Part shown: positions 1-8,362 of the stretch, piece after piece
Position numbering within the stretch: the first letter of the stretch is position 1
How the letters are laid out: each line of letters begins with the position of its first letter
DNA from: Microbacterium sp. oral taxon 186 str. F0373
Lineage (GTDB): Bacteria > Actinomycetota > Actinomycetes > Actinomycetales > Microbacteriaceae
Direction: 5' to 3'
DNA length: 64,000 bases
Assembly: GCF_000411455.1 (NCBI RefSeq)
Contig: NZ_KE150458.1
Coordinates: forward strand, 818,876-882,875
Notes under the pieces: generated by a model
Database searches by the model: none
What the model saw: only the letters and a program-made list of their open reading frames with translations
What the model was told of the DNA's origin: nothing
Position numbers and translations under genes: made by a program

Positions 1-117
1 GAATTCCTCTGCCGCCTCGGTGAGCGACACCTCGCCCTTCCCGATCAGGTAGGGCACGAGCTGCAGGATCAGGGCGGCGCGATCGGTGGCGAGAAGAGGT
101 TTACGCCGCGCGCTCAT
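1..117 (-). CDS. pafC: PafC, WYL-type transcriptional regulator (N-terminal 39 residues only)
   Basis: Only the first 39 codons are inside the window and the gene runs off the left edge. The translation starts MSARRKPLLATDRA and continues with LILQLVPYLIGKGEVSLTEA, which looks like the first helices of the HTH domain of PafC. Its ATG overlaps the TGA of the upstream pafB (ATGA), so the two are translationally coupled. In mycobacteria PafB and PafC form a heteromeric activator of the RecA-independent DNA damage response. The call rests on this short peptide plus the pafB neighbour; another WYL-family paralogue is the only real alternative. Confidence 0.75.
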   Translation of the reverse strand, partial: MSARRKPLLATDRAALILQLVPYLIGKGEVSLTEAAEEF

Positions 118-1118
118 GATCGCTCCCCCGCGCCGGTGCCATGCACACGCAGCGTGCGCTCCAAACGCGCGATCACCTGCTCGCGCAGTTCGCCCGGTTC
201 GACCACGCGCACCTCCGGGCCGTACGAGGCCAGCTCGTCGGCGAAGATGTGGACGTCGACGTAGGGCACGCGGATTCCCTGGTCGGCGGGCGTCGCCCGG
301 CGCGTGAGTCGCAGAGCGGCCTCGGTGCCCGGGGCGATCTCCAGCAGTGCCTGCTGACGGGCGGCGAGCTCCGCCAATCCGGTCAGCGCACGCTCGCCGG
401 CGCCCTCGCGCAGGGCGAGATCGAACGTCGTCCGCGTGATCGCGACATCCGACACGATCCGCGACAGCAGGAACGTGCGCACGTCGCCCTGAATCAGATC
501 GAACCCGTAGACGTGCCACCGCGCCTCGTACTCGATCAGCGCGTAGGGCTGCACGCGACGCACGCGCGCGTTCTCCTCTCCCGCCTTCAGATAGGAGAAC
601 TCGACGACGCGCCCCTGTTCGATCGCGCGCTGCATCGGCGCGAAGGCGGACTCGCGCAGATTCACGCGCGGCGAGTAGCCGATGATCGGCGCGTCGACGT
701 CGATGCCCAGCGCCCGGATCTTGCGCAGGCCGCTGCGCGCGTCCGCCGACATGGAGCTCTCGCTCCACACGCCGCCGGCGAGGTTCAGCACGGCCAGCTC
801 GGCCGGCGTGAACTCGATATCGGCGGGAAGCTCGTATTCTGCGGTGGGAATGCGGTACCGCGCCTCACGGAGGTCGTCGGGGTCGGCGTAGTCGCCGATG
901 GTCTCCACAGGGATGCCGAGCGAGCGGAGGTTCTCCTTGTCACGCTCGAACATCTTCTCCAGCGCATCCTTCGAAGCGCCCGCAGAGCCCTGCTCGCGGT
1001 AGCCCGCCACCGAGGACAGAATCGTGTCCTTCGTCAGCCCCTGCTCCGTCGCCATGAGTGCGACCACGAGGTTGACGAGGCGCTCCTCGGGCGCGCTGCG
1101 GCTGGTCTCGGTGGGCAC
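114..1118 (-). CDS. pafB: PafB, WYL-domain DNA-damage transcriptional regulator
   Basis: A 334-residue protein with an N-terminal winged-HTH region (about 1-75), a WYL domain (about 155-230; EFSYL near 173-177, then RRVQPYALIEYEARWHVYGF) and a WCX-like C-terminal part. PafB pairs with PafC to switch on mitomycin/DNA-damage genes in actinobacteria that have or lack a proteasome. The 334-residue length and tandem arrangement with pafC fit the family. Start is GTG at 1118. A -10-like TAAGAT (1125-1130) lies 6 nt before it and no ribosome site is visible, so the mRNA is probably leaderless. The proteasome genes usually found upstream are absent here. Confidence 0.88.
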   Translation of the reverse strand: MPTETSRSAPEERLVNLVVALMATEQGLTKDTILSSVAGYREQGSAGASKDALEKMFERDKENLRSLGIPVETIGDYADPDDLREARYRIPTAEYELPADIEFTPAELAVLNLAGGVWSESSMSADARSGLRKIRALGIDVDAPIIGYSPRVNLRESAFAPMQRAIEQGRVVEFSYLKAGEENARVRRVQPYALIEYEARWHVYGFDLIQGDVRTFLLSRIVSDVAITRTTFDLALREGAGERALTGLAELAARQQALLEIAPGTEAALRLTRRATPADQGIRVPYVDVHIFADELASYGPEVRVVEPGELREQVIARLERTLRVHGTGAGERS

Positions 1119-1203
1119 GCATCAATCTTAGGCGTCGCCTGTGGAGCGACGGCGGTGCCGCGCGGCCGTGAGCGGACCGTGGGCGATCAGCACCCCGGTC
1201 GGG

Positions 1204-2154
1204 TCAGGGAGCGGCGGGAGTGTCGACGCCGAGGACGTCGATCACGAAGACGAGCGTCGAGCCTGCCGGGATGGACGAGGTGGCCTTGTCTCCGTATCCG
1301 AGGGACGGCGGGATCACCACGAGGATCTGAGATCCGACGGTCTGCCCCTTCAGAGCCTGTGCGAAGCCCGGGACGACGGCGTCGAGCGTGACCGCGGTGG
1401 AGGCCCCCTTGTCCCATGTCGAGTCGAAGACCTTGCGGTCGGCCCACGTGACGCCGGTGTAGTTGATCCGGATCTGATCGCCGTCGCCGACCGCGGGGCC
1501 GTCGCCCTTCTTGAGAACCTCTACGGCCAGCTCGGACGGCGGCGCGGTGTCGGGGATGATGATCCCCGGTGTGCCGTTCGGAGCCAGCACCACCGAGGGC
1601 ATCCCCCGGCGATCGTTGTACTGGGGCGTGCCGTCCGCAGCGGCGAGGTAGACCTTCTGCAGGTCGATCGCGACGACGATCGAGTCGGCGCCGGTGAGAC
1701 CCCACCCCTGAGCGGCCGGGGCCGACAGCGCGCTGGCCGGGACGGCGCCGAGGATGCGGGAGCCCTCGGTCGCACAGGTCATCAGCTCGGCGAACCCGGC
1801 GTACTGCTCGCGCCACTTCGACAGCGGAGTGACCTGCGTGCCCGACGTCAGGATCTTCTGACCGGTCGACCCGCTCATGATCGTGATGGCGAACTGCACA
1901 TCCTGCATATCGGATGTGACCCGCGGTCCGGAGCCCACGCTCTCGTCGACGGCGACGGTGTGATCGACGTAGACCGGAGCGCTCAAGGTCACGTCCGGGG
2001 CGCCGGCGGCGCCGGAGACGCTCACCGTGTTCAGCACGCCCGAACTGTCGGCCGGGCGGTCGCAGGACGCCGCCGATCCGGGCGTCGACGCGCATCCGAC
2101 GAGGGTCAGAGCAGACAGGCCGATGACGGCGAGGGCAGCAGGGATCCGGCGCAC
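1204..2154 (-). CDS. FKBP-type peptidyl-prolyl cis-trans isomerase lipoprotein
   Basis: A 316-residue exported protein. The N-terminus has a basic start, a hydrophobic stretch and the lipobox LVGC with Cys21 as predicted lipidation site. The C-terminal 100 residues carry a clear FKBP fold (GDGDQIRINYTG, FDSTWDKG, VVPGFAQALKGQ, PPSLGYGD, LVFVIDVLGV); the middle looks like a degenerate second FKBP unit. It should catalyse proline isomerisation on the outer membrane face. Start is GTG 2154; a -10-like TAGACT (2161-2166) sits 6 nt upstream, inside the end of trmI, suggesting a leaderless mRNA. In many actinobacteria an FKBP gene lies just before pafB at the end of the proteasome locus, as here. 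Confidence 0.9.
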   Translation of the reverse strand: MRRIPAALAVIGLSALTLVGCASTPGSAASCDRPADSSGVLNTVSVSGAAGAPDVTLSAPVYVDHTVAVDESVGSGPRVTSDMQDVQFAITIMSGSTGQKILTSGTQVTPLSKWREQYAGFAELMTCATEGSRILGAVPASALSAPAAQGWGLTGADSIVVAIDLQKVYLAAADGTPQYNDRRGMPSVVLAPNGTPGIIIPDTAPPSELAVEVLKKGDGPAVGDGDQIRINYTGVTWADRKVFDSTWDKGASTAVTLDAVVPGFAQALKGQTVGSQILVVIPPSLGYGDKATSSIPAGSTLVFVIDVLGVDTPAAP

Positions 2155-2158
2155 CGGA

Positions 2159-3205
2159 TCAGTCTACGTCGTCCGCTGCGCCGCCCCCGGCCGCGACGAT
2201 GTCGGCCGACGCCTGCCGAGCGCCGTCGGCCGCGCGCTGAGCCTCGCGCACGCGCTTGCGGAGATTCTTGCCCGTGATCTGGCGATCGCCGACGGCCCCG
2301 GGCGTCCAGAGTTCGACGTCCTCGTCGGCATAGCTCGGCTTCTTCAGCGCGCGCTTGCGCACGTCGGGGGGCATCGCGCCCGGTGCAAGGCGGCGCGCCG
2401 TGATGAGGAACCCCGTGTGGGCGATCATCCGGTGATCCGGTCGCACCGCGAGTCCCTCGACGTGCCATCCACGCACCATCGTCTCGGTCGCCTCGGGCTC
2501 CGTGAACAGACCGGTGGCGCGGATGTACTCCGCGACACGGCTGAGCTGAGTTGCTGTGGCGATGTAGCAGAGAACGACGCCGCCGGGCGTGAGAGCGTCA
2601 GCGACCGCGTCGATGCACTCCCACGGAGCGAGCATGTCCAGAACGACGCGGTCCACGGATGCCGGGCGCACCGCGGCGGGAAGCTCCTCGACGAGGTCTC
2701 CCACGACCACGTCCCAGCTGTCGGGTGTGTGCCCGAAAAAGGTCTCGACGTTGGCCCGGGCCACTTCCGCGAACTCGTCGCGCCGCTCGAAGGAGACCAG
2801 CCGCCCGGCCGGACCGATCGTGCGCAGCAACCACATCGACAGCGCACCAGATCCGACACCCGCTTCGACGACCGTCGCGCCGGGGAAGATGTCGGCCGAG
2901 GCCAGGATCTGTGCGGCATCCTTCGGGTACACGATGGCCGCGCCACGCGGCATCGACATGACGAAATCGCGCAGCAGCGGCCGCAAGGCCAGGTACTCGT
3001 GGCCGCCGGAGTTGGTGACCACCGAGCCGTCGGGCTGGCCGAGGAGCTGTTCGTGCTTGAGCACCCCGTGGTGCGTGTGCAGCTCGCCACCCTCCCGGAG
3101 GGTGACGGTGTGCAGGCGCCCCTTGGGACCGGTCAGCTGCACGCGATCTCCGAGGCGGAACGGGCCGCTCGGACGGAGGTCCACGAGGGAAGTCGGCGTG
3201 GTCAT
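2159..3205 (-). CDS. trmI: tRNA (adenine-N1)-methyltransferase TrmI family
   Basis: A 348-residue SAM-dependent methyltransferase resembling Rv2118c/TrmI, which makes m1A58 in the tRNA T loop. An N-terminal OB-like part (FRLGDRVQLTGPKGR, 16-30) precedes the Rossmann domain with SAM motif VVEAGVGSGAL (112-122), the acidic loop SFERRDE and VLDMLAPWE. The C-terminus ends in a charged, Ala-rich tail absent from the core fold. ATG 3205 was chosen because it overlaps the TGA of the HAD gene (ATGA) and begins where homologues begin. The FKBP gene follows after only 4 nt. In actinobacterial genomes this gene usually borders the Pup-proteasome genes; see findings. Confidence 0.9.
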   Translation of the reverse strand: MTTPTSLVDLRPSGPFRLGDRVQLTGPKGRLHTVTLREGGELHTHHGVLKHEQLLGQPDGSVVTNSGGHEYLALRPLLRDFVMSMPRGAAIVYPKDAAQILASADIFPGATVVEAGVGSGALSMWLLRTIGPAGRLVSFERRDEFAEVARANVETFFGHTPDSWDVVVGDLVEELPAAVRPASVDRVVLDMLAPWECIDAVADALTPGGVVLCYIATATQLSRVAEYIRATGLFTEPEATETMVRGWHVEGLAVRPDHRMIAHTGFLITARRLAPGAMPPDVRKRALKKPSYADEDVELWTPGAVGDRQITGKNLRKRVREAQRAADGARQASADIVAAGGGAADDVD

Positions 3206-3888
3206 ACGTGCTCTCCTGTGCGGTGGGTGCGGTGCGCCGCGTGGACCGCGGCGATGTCGTCGGGTGTGCGCCCCGCGAGCGTCGGCCACAGGGCGTGGGC
3301 GCCCGTGCCGACGAGCGAGACCATCAGCGGCACGCCGATCGTCGTGACCCCGGCGGCGACGGCGGCCCGCACGCCTGTCGGTGAGTCCTCGATCGCGATC
3401 GCGTCGACGGGATCGACGCCGAGGGCACCGCACGCCTGCAGATACGCGTCCGGGAACGGCTTGGGCCGCGCGACGTCATCGCCCGCGACGATGATCTCGA
3501 ACAGCTCGGGAAAGGGCGCCACGACCTGTTCGGCCATCCGCCGCATCGACATCGTCACCAGCGCACAGCGAATGCCGGCGCCGCGCAGCGCCGCGAGCAG
3601 CTCGTGGGCTCCGGGGCGCAGCGGGCTCCCCCGCTCGGCCAGCAGGCGCGTCACCTCGCCGGTGAGGTGATCGATGATGCCGGCGACCGGCATTCGCACG
3701 CCCGCCTCCTGCAGAATCGCGCCAGAGGTCTCGAGTCCCTGTCCGACGAGCGTCAACGCCTGTTCGTGCGTCCAAGTGCCGCCGAAGCTCTTGACGAGAG
3801 CCGTCTCTGCTTCCATCCAATAGGGCTCGGTGTCCACGAGGGTGCCGTCCATGTCCCAGAGAACGGCGGCGGGAAGGGCGGAACTCAT
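3202..3888 (-). CDS. HAD-superfamily hydrolase, beta-phosphoglucomutase-like (phosphatase/mutase)
   Basis: A 228-residue HAD subfamily I protein. Motif I is WDMDGT with nucleophile Asp12 and Asp14; an alpha-helical cap follows (about 18-85); motif II is LVTMS; motif III lysine is in ARPKPFPDAY; motif IV is AIEDSPTGV. Members hydrolyse or move phosphate on small sugar or nucleotide phosphates; the true substrate cannot be read from the sequence. ATG 3888 is preceded at 6 nt by TAGCAT (3895-3900), a plausible leaderless promoter that would drive HAD-trmI and perhaps the genes beyond. The coupling to trmI by an ATGA overlap suggests an operon, not a shared pathway. Confidence 0.88.
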   Translation of the reverse strand: MSSALPAAVLWDMDGTLVDTEPYWMEAETALVKSFGGTWTHEQALTLVGQGLETSGAILQEAGVRMPVAGIIDHLTGEVTRLLAERGSPLRPGAHELLAALRGAGIRCALVTMSMRRMAEQVVAPFPELFEIIVAGDDVARPKPFPDAYLQACGALGVDPVDAIAIEDSPTGVRAAVAAGVTTIGVPLMVSLVGTGAHALWPTLAGRTPDDIAAVHAAHRTHRTGEHV

Positions 3889-4001
3889 CGGACCATGCTA
3901 CCCAGGCGCCTCGACGCTGCTGTTGCGTGCGGCACGTCCGCCCCCGGGTCGGCCCCGGCGCGTATCGTGGAGGAATTGATGCACCGTGCGAGAGGGGCGG
4001 A

Positions 4002-4868
4002 GTGGACGAACTGGGTAACCGCGTGCTGATCGTAGCCTTCGACGGCTGGAATGACGCGGGCGAAGCCGCCTCGGCCGCCGCGGCACACATCAAGGAGTCC
4101 GGCGCGTACCGGGAGGTCTTCGCCGTCGACCCGGAGCTGTACTTCGACTACCAGTACACCCGCCCGCAGATCACGCTCGACGCCGACGGCTCGCGCACGC
4201 TGACCTGGCCGGACGCGACGCTGTGGCGGCCTCTCCATCCCGCCGACGGCACCCGCCTCTGGGTGCTGTCCGGGGTCGAGCCGGCGCGCGCCTGGCAGTC
4301 CTTCGCCGCCGAGCTGGTGGATGCCGCGCTCACGGAGGGGATCACCGGCATCGTCGCGCTGGGCTCGATGATGTCCGATGTTCCACACACCCGGCCGATC
4401 TCAGTGTTCGCCGGCAGCGACAACGACAGCCTCCGCGCCGCCCTCAGCCTGGAGAAGCCCACCTACGAGGGCCCGGCGGGCATTCTCAGCGTGCTCACGG
4501 CCGCCGCCGAGACCGCCGGCATCCCGACCGCAGCCCTGTGGGCCAATGTGCCTCATTACGTCGCCGGACACACCCCGTCGCCCAAGGCGACGCTCGCTCT
4601 GCTGGACCGCGTCACCGATCTCACCGGGGCGGTCGTGGCGCGTGGGGAGCTGCCCGCCCAGGCGCTGGCCTGGGAGGCGTCGATCGACGCCGCCGCGGCC
4701 GACGATGAGGAGATGACGGAGTACATCCGCCAGCTGGAGCAGACACGCGACACGTGGGATTCGCCCGAGGCGTCCGGCGACGCCATCGCGCAGGAGTTCG
4801 AGCGCTATCTCCGCCGCGGCGGCGAAGGCCCGGGCAAACCCGGTCCGCCGGACCCCCGCCGCTCCTGA
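4002..4868 (+). CDS. PAC2 (proteasome assembly chaperone 2) family protein
   Basis: A 288-residue protein of the PAC2/DUF75 family, common in actinobacteria and related to eukaryotic proteasome assembly chaperones; bacterial function is unknown. Typical features are the opening LIVAFDGWNDAGEAAS, YFDYQYTRPQITL, the GIVALGSMMSDVPHTRP core and the SVPHYV-like ANVPHYVAGHTPSPKA loop, with an acidic helical tail. GTG 4002 is preferred over the longer frame because an AGAGGGG ribosome site ends 4 nt before it and family similarity begins there. A TATCGT at 3963-3968 may be the -10. It converges on uppP with no gap between stop codons. The name does not imply a proteasome here, since none is encoded. 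Confidence 0.85.
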   Translation: MDELGNRVLIVAFDGWNDAGEAASAAAAHIKESGAYREVFAVDPELYFDYQYTRPQITLDADGSRTLTWPDATLWRPLHPADGTRLWVLSGVEPARAWQSFAAELVDAALTEGITGIVALGSMMSDVPHTRPISVFAGSDNDSLRAALSLEKPTYEGPAGILSVLTAAAETAGIPTAALWANVPHYVAGHTPSPKATLALLDRVTDLTGAVVARGELPAQALAWEASIDAAAADDEEMTEYIRQLEQTRDTWDSPEASGDAIAQEFERYLRRGGEGPGKPGPPDPRRS

Positions 4869-5702
4869 TCAGTAGGCCTGCAGCACGCCGACGCTGAGCA
4901 GGATGATCAACAGGATGCCGAGCGCGAGCCGATACAGCACGAACGGCAGGAAGCTGCCGCGCTTGAGGTAGCGCATCAGGAACGCGATCACGGCCAGACC
5001 CACCCCGAACGCGACGACCGTCGCAACCCCGGTTTCGACCATGGTGTAGACCTGGTCGCCCGGATCCTTGATCGCCTGGATCAGCTCGTACAGGCCGCTG
5101 CCGAAGACGGCGGGCACGGCGAGCAGGAAGGCCACTTCCGCCGCCGCCGGCCGCGTGTAGCCGAGGGCCAGCCCCATCGTCGTCGTCGCGCCCGAGCGGG
5201 AGACGCCGGGGATGAGCGCGAGCATCTGCGCCAGGCCGAGGGAAAGACCGTGCCCGTACGTCAGATCCTCCTCCGTGCGGGTACGGCGTCCGAGAGCGTC
5301 GGCCGCCCCGAGGAGCAGACCGAAGACGATGAGAACGGTCGCCACGAGCCAGAGATTGCGGAACGTGTCGCGGATCACGTCCTGGAAGAGGTAGCCGGCG
5401 ATGCCGATCGGGATGGTGCCGATGATGACGATCCATCCCATGCGGGCATCGGGATCGTTGCGCGGCACGCGACCGGTCAGCGACTTCGCCCACTGCGAGA
5501 TGATGCGCACGATCTTGCCCCAGAAGTACACGAGCACCGCGAGTTCGGTGCCGATCTGGGTGATGGCGGTGAAGGTCGCGCCAGGGTCTTCGGCCGACGG
5601 GAGGAACTCGCCCATGATGCGCAGGTGGGCACTGGAGGAGACGGGGAGAAACTCGGTGAGTCCCTGGACGAGGCCCAGGATGATCGCCTCAAACAGATGC
5701 AT
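4869..5702 (-). CDS. uppP: Undecaprenyl-diphosphatase UppP (BacA)
   Basis: A 277-residue polytopic membrane enzyme that removes a phosphate from undecaprenyl diphosphate, recycling the carrier lipid for cell wall synthesis; overexpression in other bacteria gives bacitracin resistance. Both catalytic signatures are intact: [11 protein letters not shown] (17-27) and GVSRSGAT (166-173). Length matches the family (about 270). About seven to eight hydrophobic segments are visible. ATG 5702 has AAAGGCC upstream. The M20 peptidase ends 10 nt before the start, so the two may be cotranscribed from the peptidase promoter. Confidence 0.95.
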   Translation of the reverse strand: MHLFEAIILGLVQGLTEFLPVSSSAHLRIMGEFLPSAEDPGATFTAITQIGTELAVLVYFWGKIVRIISQWAKSLTGRVPRNDPDARMGWIVIIGTIPIGIAGYLFQDVIRDTFRNLWLVATVLIVFGLLLGAADALGRRTRTEEDLTYGHGLSLGLAQMLALIPGVSRSGATTTMGLALGYTRPAAAEVAFLLAVPAVFGSGLYELIQAIKDPGDQVYTMVETGVATVVAFGVGLAVIAFLMRYLKRGSFLPFVLYRLALGILLIILLSVGVLQAY

Positions 5703-5712
5703 GGGGGGCCTT

Positions 5713-7008
5713 TCAGTACGTGCGGATCAGATCGGTGAGCACGCGCTGCCCGAAGACCAACGCGTCGATGGGGACGCGTTCGTCCACACCGTGGAACATA
5801 CCGGTGAAATCGAGATCCAGGGGAAGCCGCAGCGGAGCGAAACCGTATCCGGCGATCCCGAGCTCGGCGAGCGCCTTGTTGTCGGTGCCGCCGCCCATGA
5901 GATACGGCAGAACGGGCACGCCCGGATCGTGGCGTTCCAGGGCCCCGACCATCGCGTCCACGAGCGGTCCCGCGAACGGCACCTCCAGCCCGATGTCGCG
6001 ATGCGACACATCGACCACGATGTCCTCGCCCACGATTCGCTGGATCTCGGCCAGCACGCGCTCTTCATGTCCCGGGAGGGTGCGCACGTCGATCGTGGCG
6101 ACCGCGGCATCCGGGATCACATTGTGCTTGTACCCCGCGACCAGGCCCGTCGGGTTGGCCGTCGTCCGGAACGTGGAGCGCAGAAAACCGGATGCCGGTC
6201 CCGTCGCGTCCGCGACGGCGTCGGGGTCGGCCGGGTCGACGCCGCAGAGGACCGCCAGCCCGTCGACGGTCTGGCGCGTCGTGGTGGTCAACTCCAGCGG
6301 CCACGAGGAACGTCCGAGGGCGGCGACCGCCTCGGCCAGACGGGTGACGGCGTTGTCCGGGTGGAATCGACTGCCGTGCCCCGCGGCACCGTGCGCGCGC
6401 AGACGCAGCCAGACAAGGGCCTTCTCCCCCACCTGCAGCAGGTAGGCCCGCCGGTCGCCCACCGGGATCGAGTAGCCGCCGACCTCGCTGATCGCCTCCG
6501 TGGCACCGGCGAACCACTCCGGCCGATCGCGCACGACCAGCTGCGAGCCCTCGACGCCGCCGTTCTCCTCGTCGGCGAAGAACGTGACGATCAGGTCTCG
6601 AGCAGGCTGCTCCCCCGCGCGCAGCAGGTCGGCGACGGAGGCGAGGATCATCGCGTCCATGTCCTTCATGTCGACGGCGCCACGTCCCCACAGCATCCCG
6701 TCCTTCACGACGCCGCCGAACGGATCGACGCTCCAGTCCTCGGCGACGGCCGGGACGACGTCGAGGTGTCCGTGCAGCACCAGGGCGGGCTTGTCGCGGT
6801 CACGGCCCGGCACGCGGACGGTGAGGTTCGTGCGCCGCGGGATGGGCTCGTAGTACTCGGGGCGCAGTCCGAGGCCTTCGAGGTAGGCACCGACGTACTC
6901 CGCGGCCTCCCGTTCTCCCCGCGAGCGCCCCTCGCCGAAGTTCGTCGTGTCGAAGCGGATGAGATCGCGCGCGACGCAGGCGACCTCGGGCAGTTCGGAG
7001 TCGGACAT
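5713..7008 (-). CDS. M20/M25/M40 family metallopeptidase (dipeptidase or deacylase)
   Basis: A 431-residue zinc hydrolase. Metal and catalytic residues are visible: [11 protein letters not shown] (His81, Asp83), GRGAVDMKD (Asp113), ADEENGG (Glu147/Glu148) and a C-terminal FHGVDERVP carrying the last His ligand. A dimerisation (lid) domain occupies about 185-320. Such proteins act on dipeptides, N-acyl amino acids or similar amides; the substrate is not defined. Start ATG 7008 is preceded by TAGCGT (7015-7020) with the 6-nt spacer GGAGGC, so either a leaderless mRNA or a very short leader is likely. uppP follows 10 nt downstream. Confidence 0.9.
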   Translation of the reverse strand: MSDSELPEVACVARDLIRFDTTNFGEGRSRGEREAAEYVGAYLEGLGLRPEYYEPIPRRTNLTVRVPGRDRDKPALVLHGHLDVVPAVAEDWSVDPFGGVVKDGMLWGRGAVDMKDMDAMILASVADLLRAGEQPARDLIVTFFADEENGGVEGSQLVVRDRPEWFAGATEAISEVGGYSIPVGDRRAYLLQVGEKALVWLRLRAHGAAGHGSRFHPDNAVTRLAEAVAALGRSSWPLELTTTTRQTVDGLAVLCGVDPADPDAVADATGPASGFLRSTFRTTANPTGLVAGYKHNVIPDAAVATIDVRTLPGHEERVLAEIQRIVGEDIVVDVSHRDIGLEVPFAGPLVDAMVGALERHDPGVPVLPYLMGGGTDNKALAELGIAGYGFAPLRLPLDLDFTGMFHGVDERVPIDALVFGQRVLTDLIRTY

Positions 7009-7071
7009 GCCTCCACGCTAGCGCGCCCGACGCCCCGAACGGAGAACGCACGAGGACTCCTTTGACAAAAG

Positions 7072-7097
7072 AAAAAGGCCCCTGACGGGACCTTTTT
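7072..7097. terminator. Intrinsic terminator between tRNA-Leu and the M20 gene
   Basis: AAAAAGG-c-CCC, loop TGAC, GGG-a-CCTTTTT: a 10-bp stem with one mismatch, ending in T5 on the plus strand and, reversed, A5/T5 on the minus strand. It lies just downstream of the minus-strand tRNA-Leu and would stop its transcript before the peptidase promoter. Confidence 0.8.
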
Positions 7098-7104
7098 CCT
7101 TCTG

Positions 7105-7189
7105 TGCGCGAGGGGGGACTTGAACCCCCACGCCCTATACGGGCACTAGCACCTCAAGCTAGCGCGTCTACCTATTCCGCCACCCGCGC
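7105..7189 (-). tRNA. tRNA-Leu (anticodon GAG)
   Basis: An 85-nt type II tRNA. The acceptor is GCGCGGG paired with CTCGCGC plus discriminator A, typical of leucine tRNAs. The D-arm begins TGGCGGAATAGGTAGACGC; the anticodon stem CTAGC/GCTAG encloses loop TTGAGGT with anticodon GAG; a variable arm (GCCCGTATAGGGC) and T arm GGGGGTTCAAGTCCCCC follow. It reads CUC/CUU codons, and CUC is a main Leu codon here. CCA is not encoded (next bases CAG). The flanking genes look like core genes, so there is no sign of an integrated element at this tRNA. Confidence 0.97.
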
Positions 7190-7262
7190 AGGTGGTTTTC
7201 GGTTTCGCAACCGAAGATCGACAGTACCAGATTCCGAGCCAGACGCGGAATCGGGGCCGGGC

Positions 7263-8351
7263 TCATCCCGCCGAGACGCCGAAGAGCAGACCGAGCACGT
7301 ACGTCACCGCCGCCGCCCCGAAACCGATCGCCAGCTGCCGCAGCCCTCGCCGCAGCGGCGGCGCACCCGAGAGCAGTCCCACCATCGCTCCTGTGCCCAG
7401 CAGCGCCGAACCGACGAGCACGAGAGCGACGACGACAGCGGGGATGCCGCTGAGCCCGAAGATCCAGGGAAGCACCGGAATGATCGCACCCGACGCGAAG
7501 AAGAGGAAGCTCGACCCGGCGGCGCCCAGGGCACTGCCGACCACTTCGTGATCGGCGCCGGCGGCGCGGTGCAAGCGGTACGGCTCACTGCGGTCGGCGG
7601 CCTGCGCGGCCTCGACGATCTGGCGCGCACGCTCCTCGGCGTCGCGTTCACCGAGACCCCGCGCACGGTAGACCAGAGCGAGCTCGTTGGCATCGAGGTC
7701 GAGGTCCGGCAGCACATGGTCGGCGTAGTCACTCGGCTCCGTGGCATCCAGCAGTTCCCGCTGTGAGCGCACCGACACGTACTCCCCCGCCCCCATGGAC
7801 AGGGCGCCGGCGAGAAGGCCGGCGACGCCGCTGAACAGCACGAACTGCGCCCCCACGCCGGTGGCACCGATGCCCATCACGAGAGCGAGGTTGGAGACGA
7901 GACCGTCGTTGGCGCCGAACACCGCGGCGCGGAACGTGCCGGACAATCGCCGCCGCCCGCGGGCGGCCAGACCTCGCACGACCTCACGATGGATCTTCTC
8001 GTCAGCGACCATGCGTGCCGTCGCGAACGGCTCGCTGTCGTACGGCGAGCGCCCTTCCGCGTTCTGGGCCAGAGCGAGCACGAAGATGGAGCCGAACCGC
8101 CGAGCCATCCATCCCAGCAGGAGGGAGCCGAGGCCTGGAGAGGGCAGGCGCGACGGTTCGCCGCCGAGCAGTTCGAGCCAGTGCGCCTCGTGGCGTCCCT
8201 CGGCGTCGGCCAGGGCCAGCAGGATCTCGCGCTCCTCGCCTTCGCGGCGCTGCGCGAGGTCGCGGTACACCTGCGCTTCCGCGCGTTCGTCGGCGAGGTA
8301 GCGCGCCCAACGGCGGCGGTCACGAGGCGTGGGAACGGGCTGCGCGGTCAC
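7263..8351 (-). CDS. Ferritin-like/VIT1-CCC1 family membrane protein (iron/manganese transporter type)
   Basis: A 362-residue two-domain protein. Residues about 15-135 form a rubrerythrin-like helical domain with acid and His residues in ferritin spacing (DERAEAQ Glu22/Glu25, DAEGRHEAHW Glu51/His54, DEKIHREV Glu118/His121). From about 140 comes a VIT1/CCC1 domain with the signature VFGANDGLVSNLALVMG, GALSMGAGEYVSV and several membrane segments. VIT proteins move Fe2+ or Mn2+ out of the cytosol; in the fused type the ferritin-like part is thought to bind the metal first. GTG 8351 has TAGCGT 8 nt upstream, overlapping the TAG stop of the SRPBCC gene. A small hairpin at 7198-7215 follows the gene. 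Confidence 0.88.
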   Translation of the reverse strand: MTAQPVPTPRDRRRWARYLADERAEAQVYRDLAQRREGEEREILLALADAEGRHEAHWLELLGGEPSRLPSPGLGSLLLGWMARRFGSIFVLALAQNAEGRSPYDSEPFATARMVADEKIHREVVRGLAARGRRRLSGTFRAAVFGANDGLVSNLALVMGIGATGVGAQFVLFSGVAGLLAGALSMGAGEYVSVRSQRELLDATEPSDYADHVLPDLDLDANELALVYRARGLGERDAEERARQIVEAAQAADRSEPYRLHRAAGADHEVVGSALGAAGSSFLFFASGAIIPVLPWIFGLSGIPAVVVALVLVGSALLGTGAMVGLLSGAPPLRRGLRQLAIGFGAAAVTYVLGLLFGVSAG

Positions 8352-8362
8352 GGGAGTTCACG

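Noticed and set aside
1..6. GAATTC at the very start
   Set aside because: An EcoRI site at the edge may be chance or a cloning end; it carries no biological meaning by itself.
1..1118. WYL protein as a CRISPR or BREX/CBASS regulator (BrxR/CapW-like)
   Set aside because: Two tandem WYL genes beside FKBP and trmI fit PafB/PafC; no defence genes are nearby.
7105..7262. tRNA-Leu as an integration site of a mobile element
   Set aside because: No integrase, no duplicated tRNA 3' end and no foreign-looking genes on either side.
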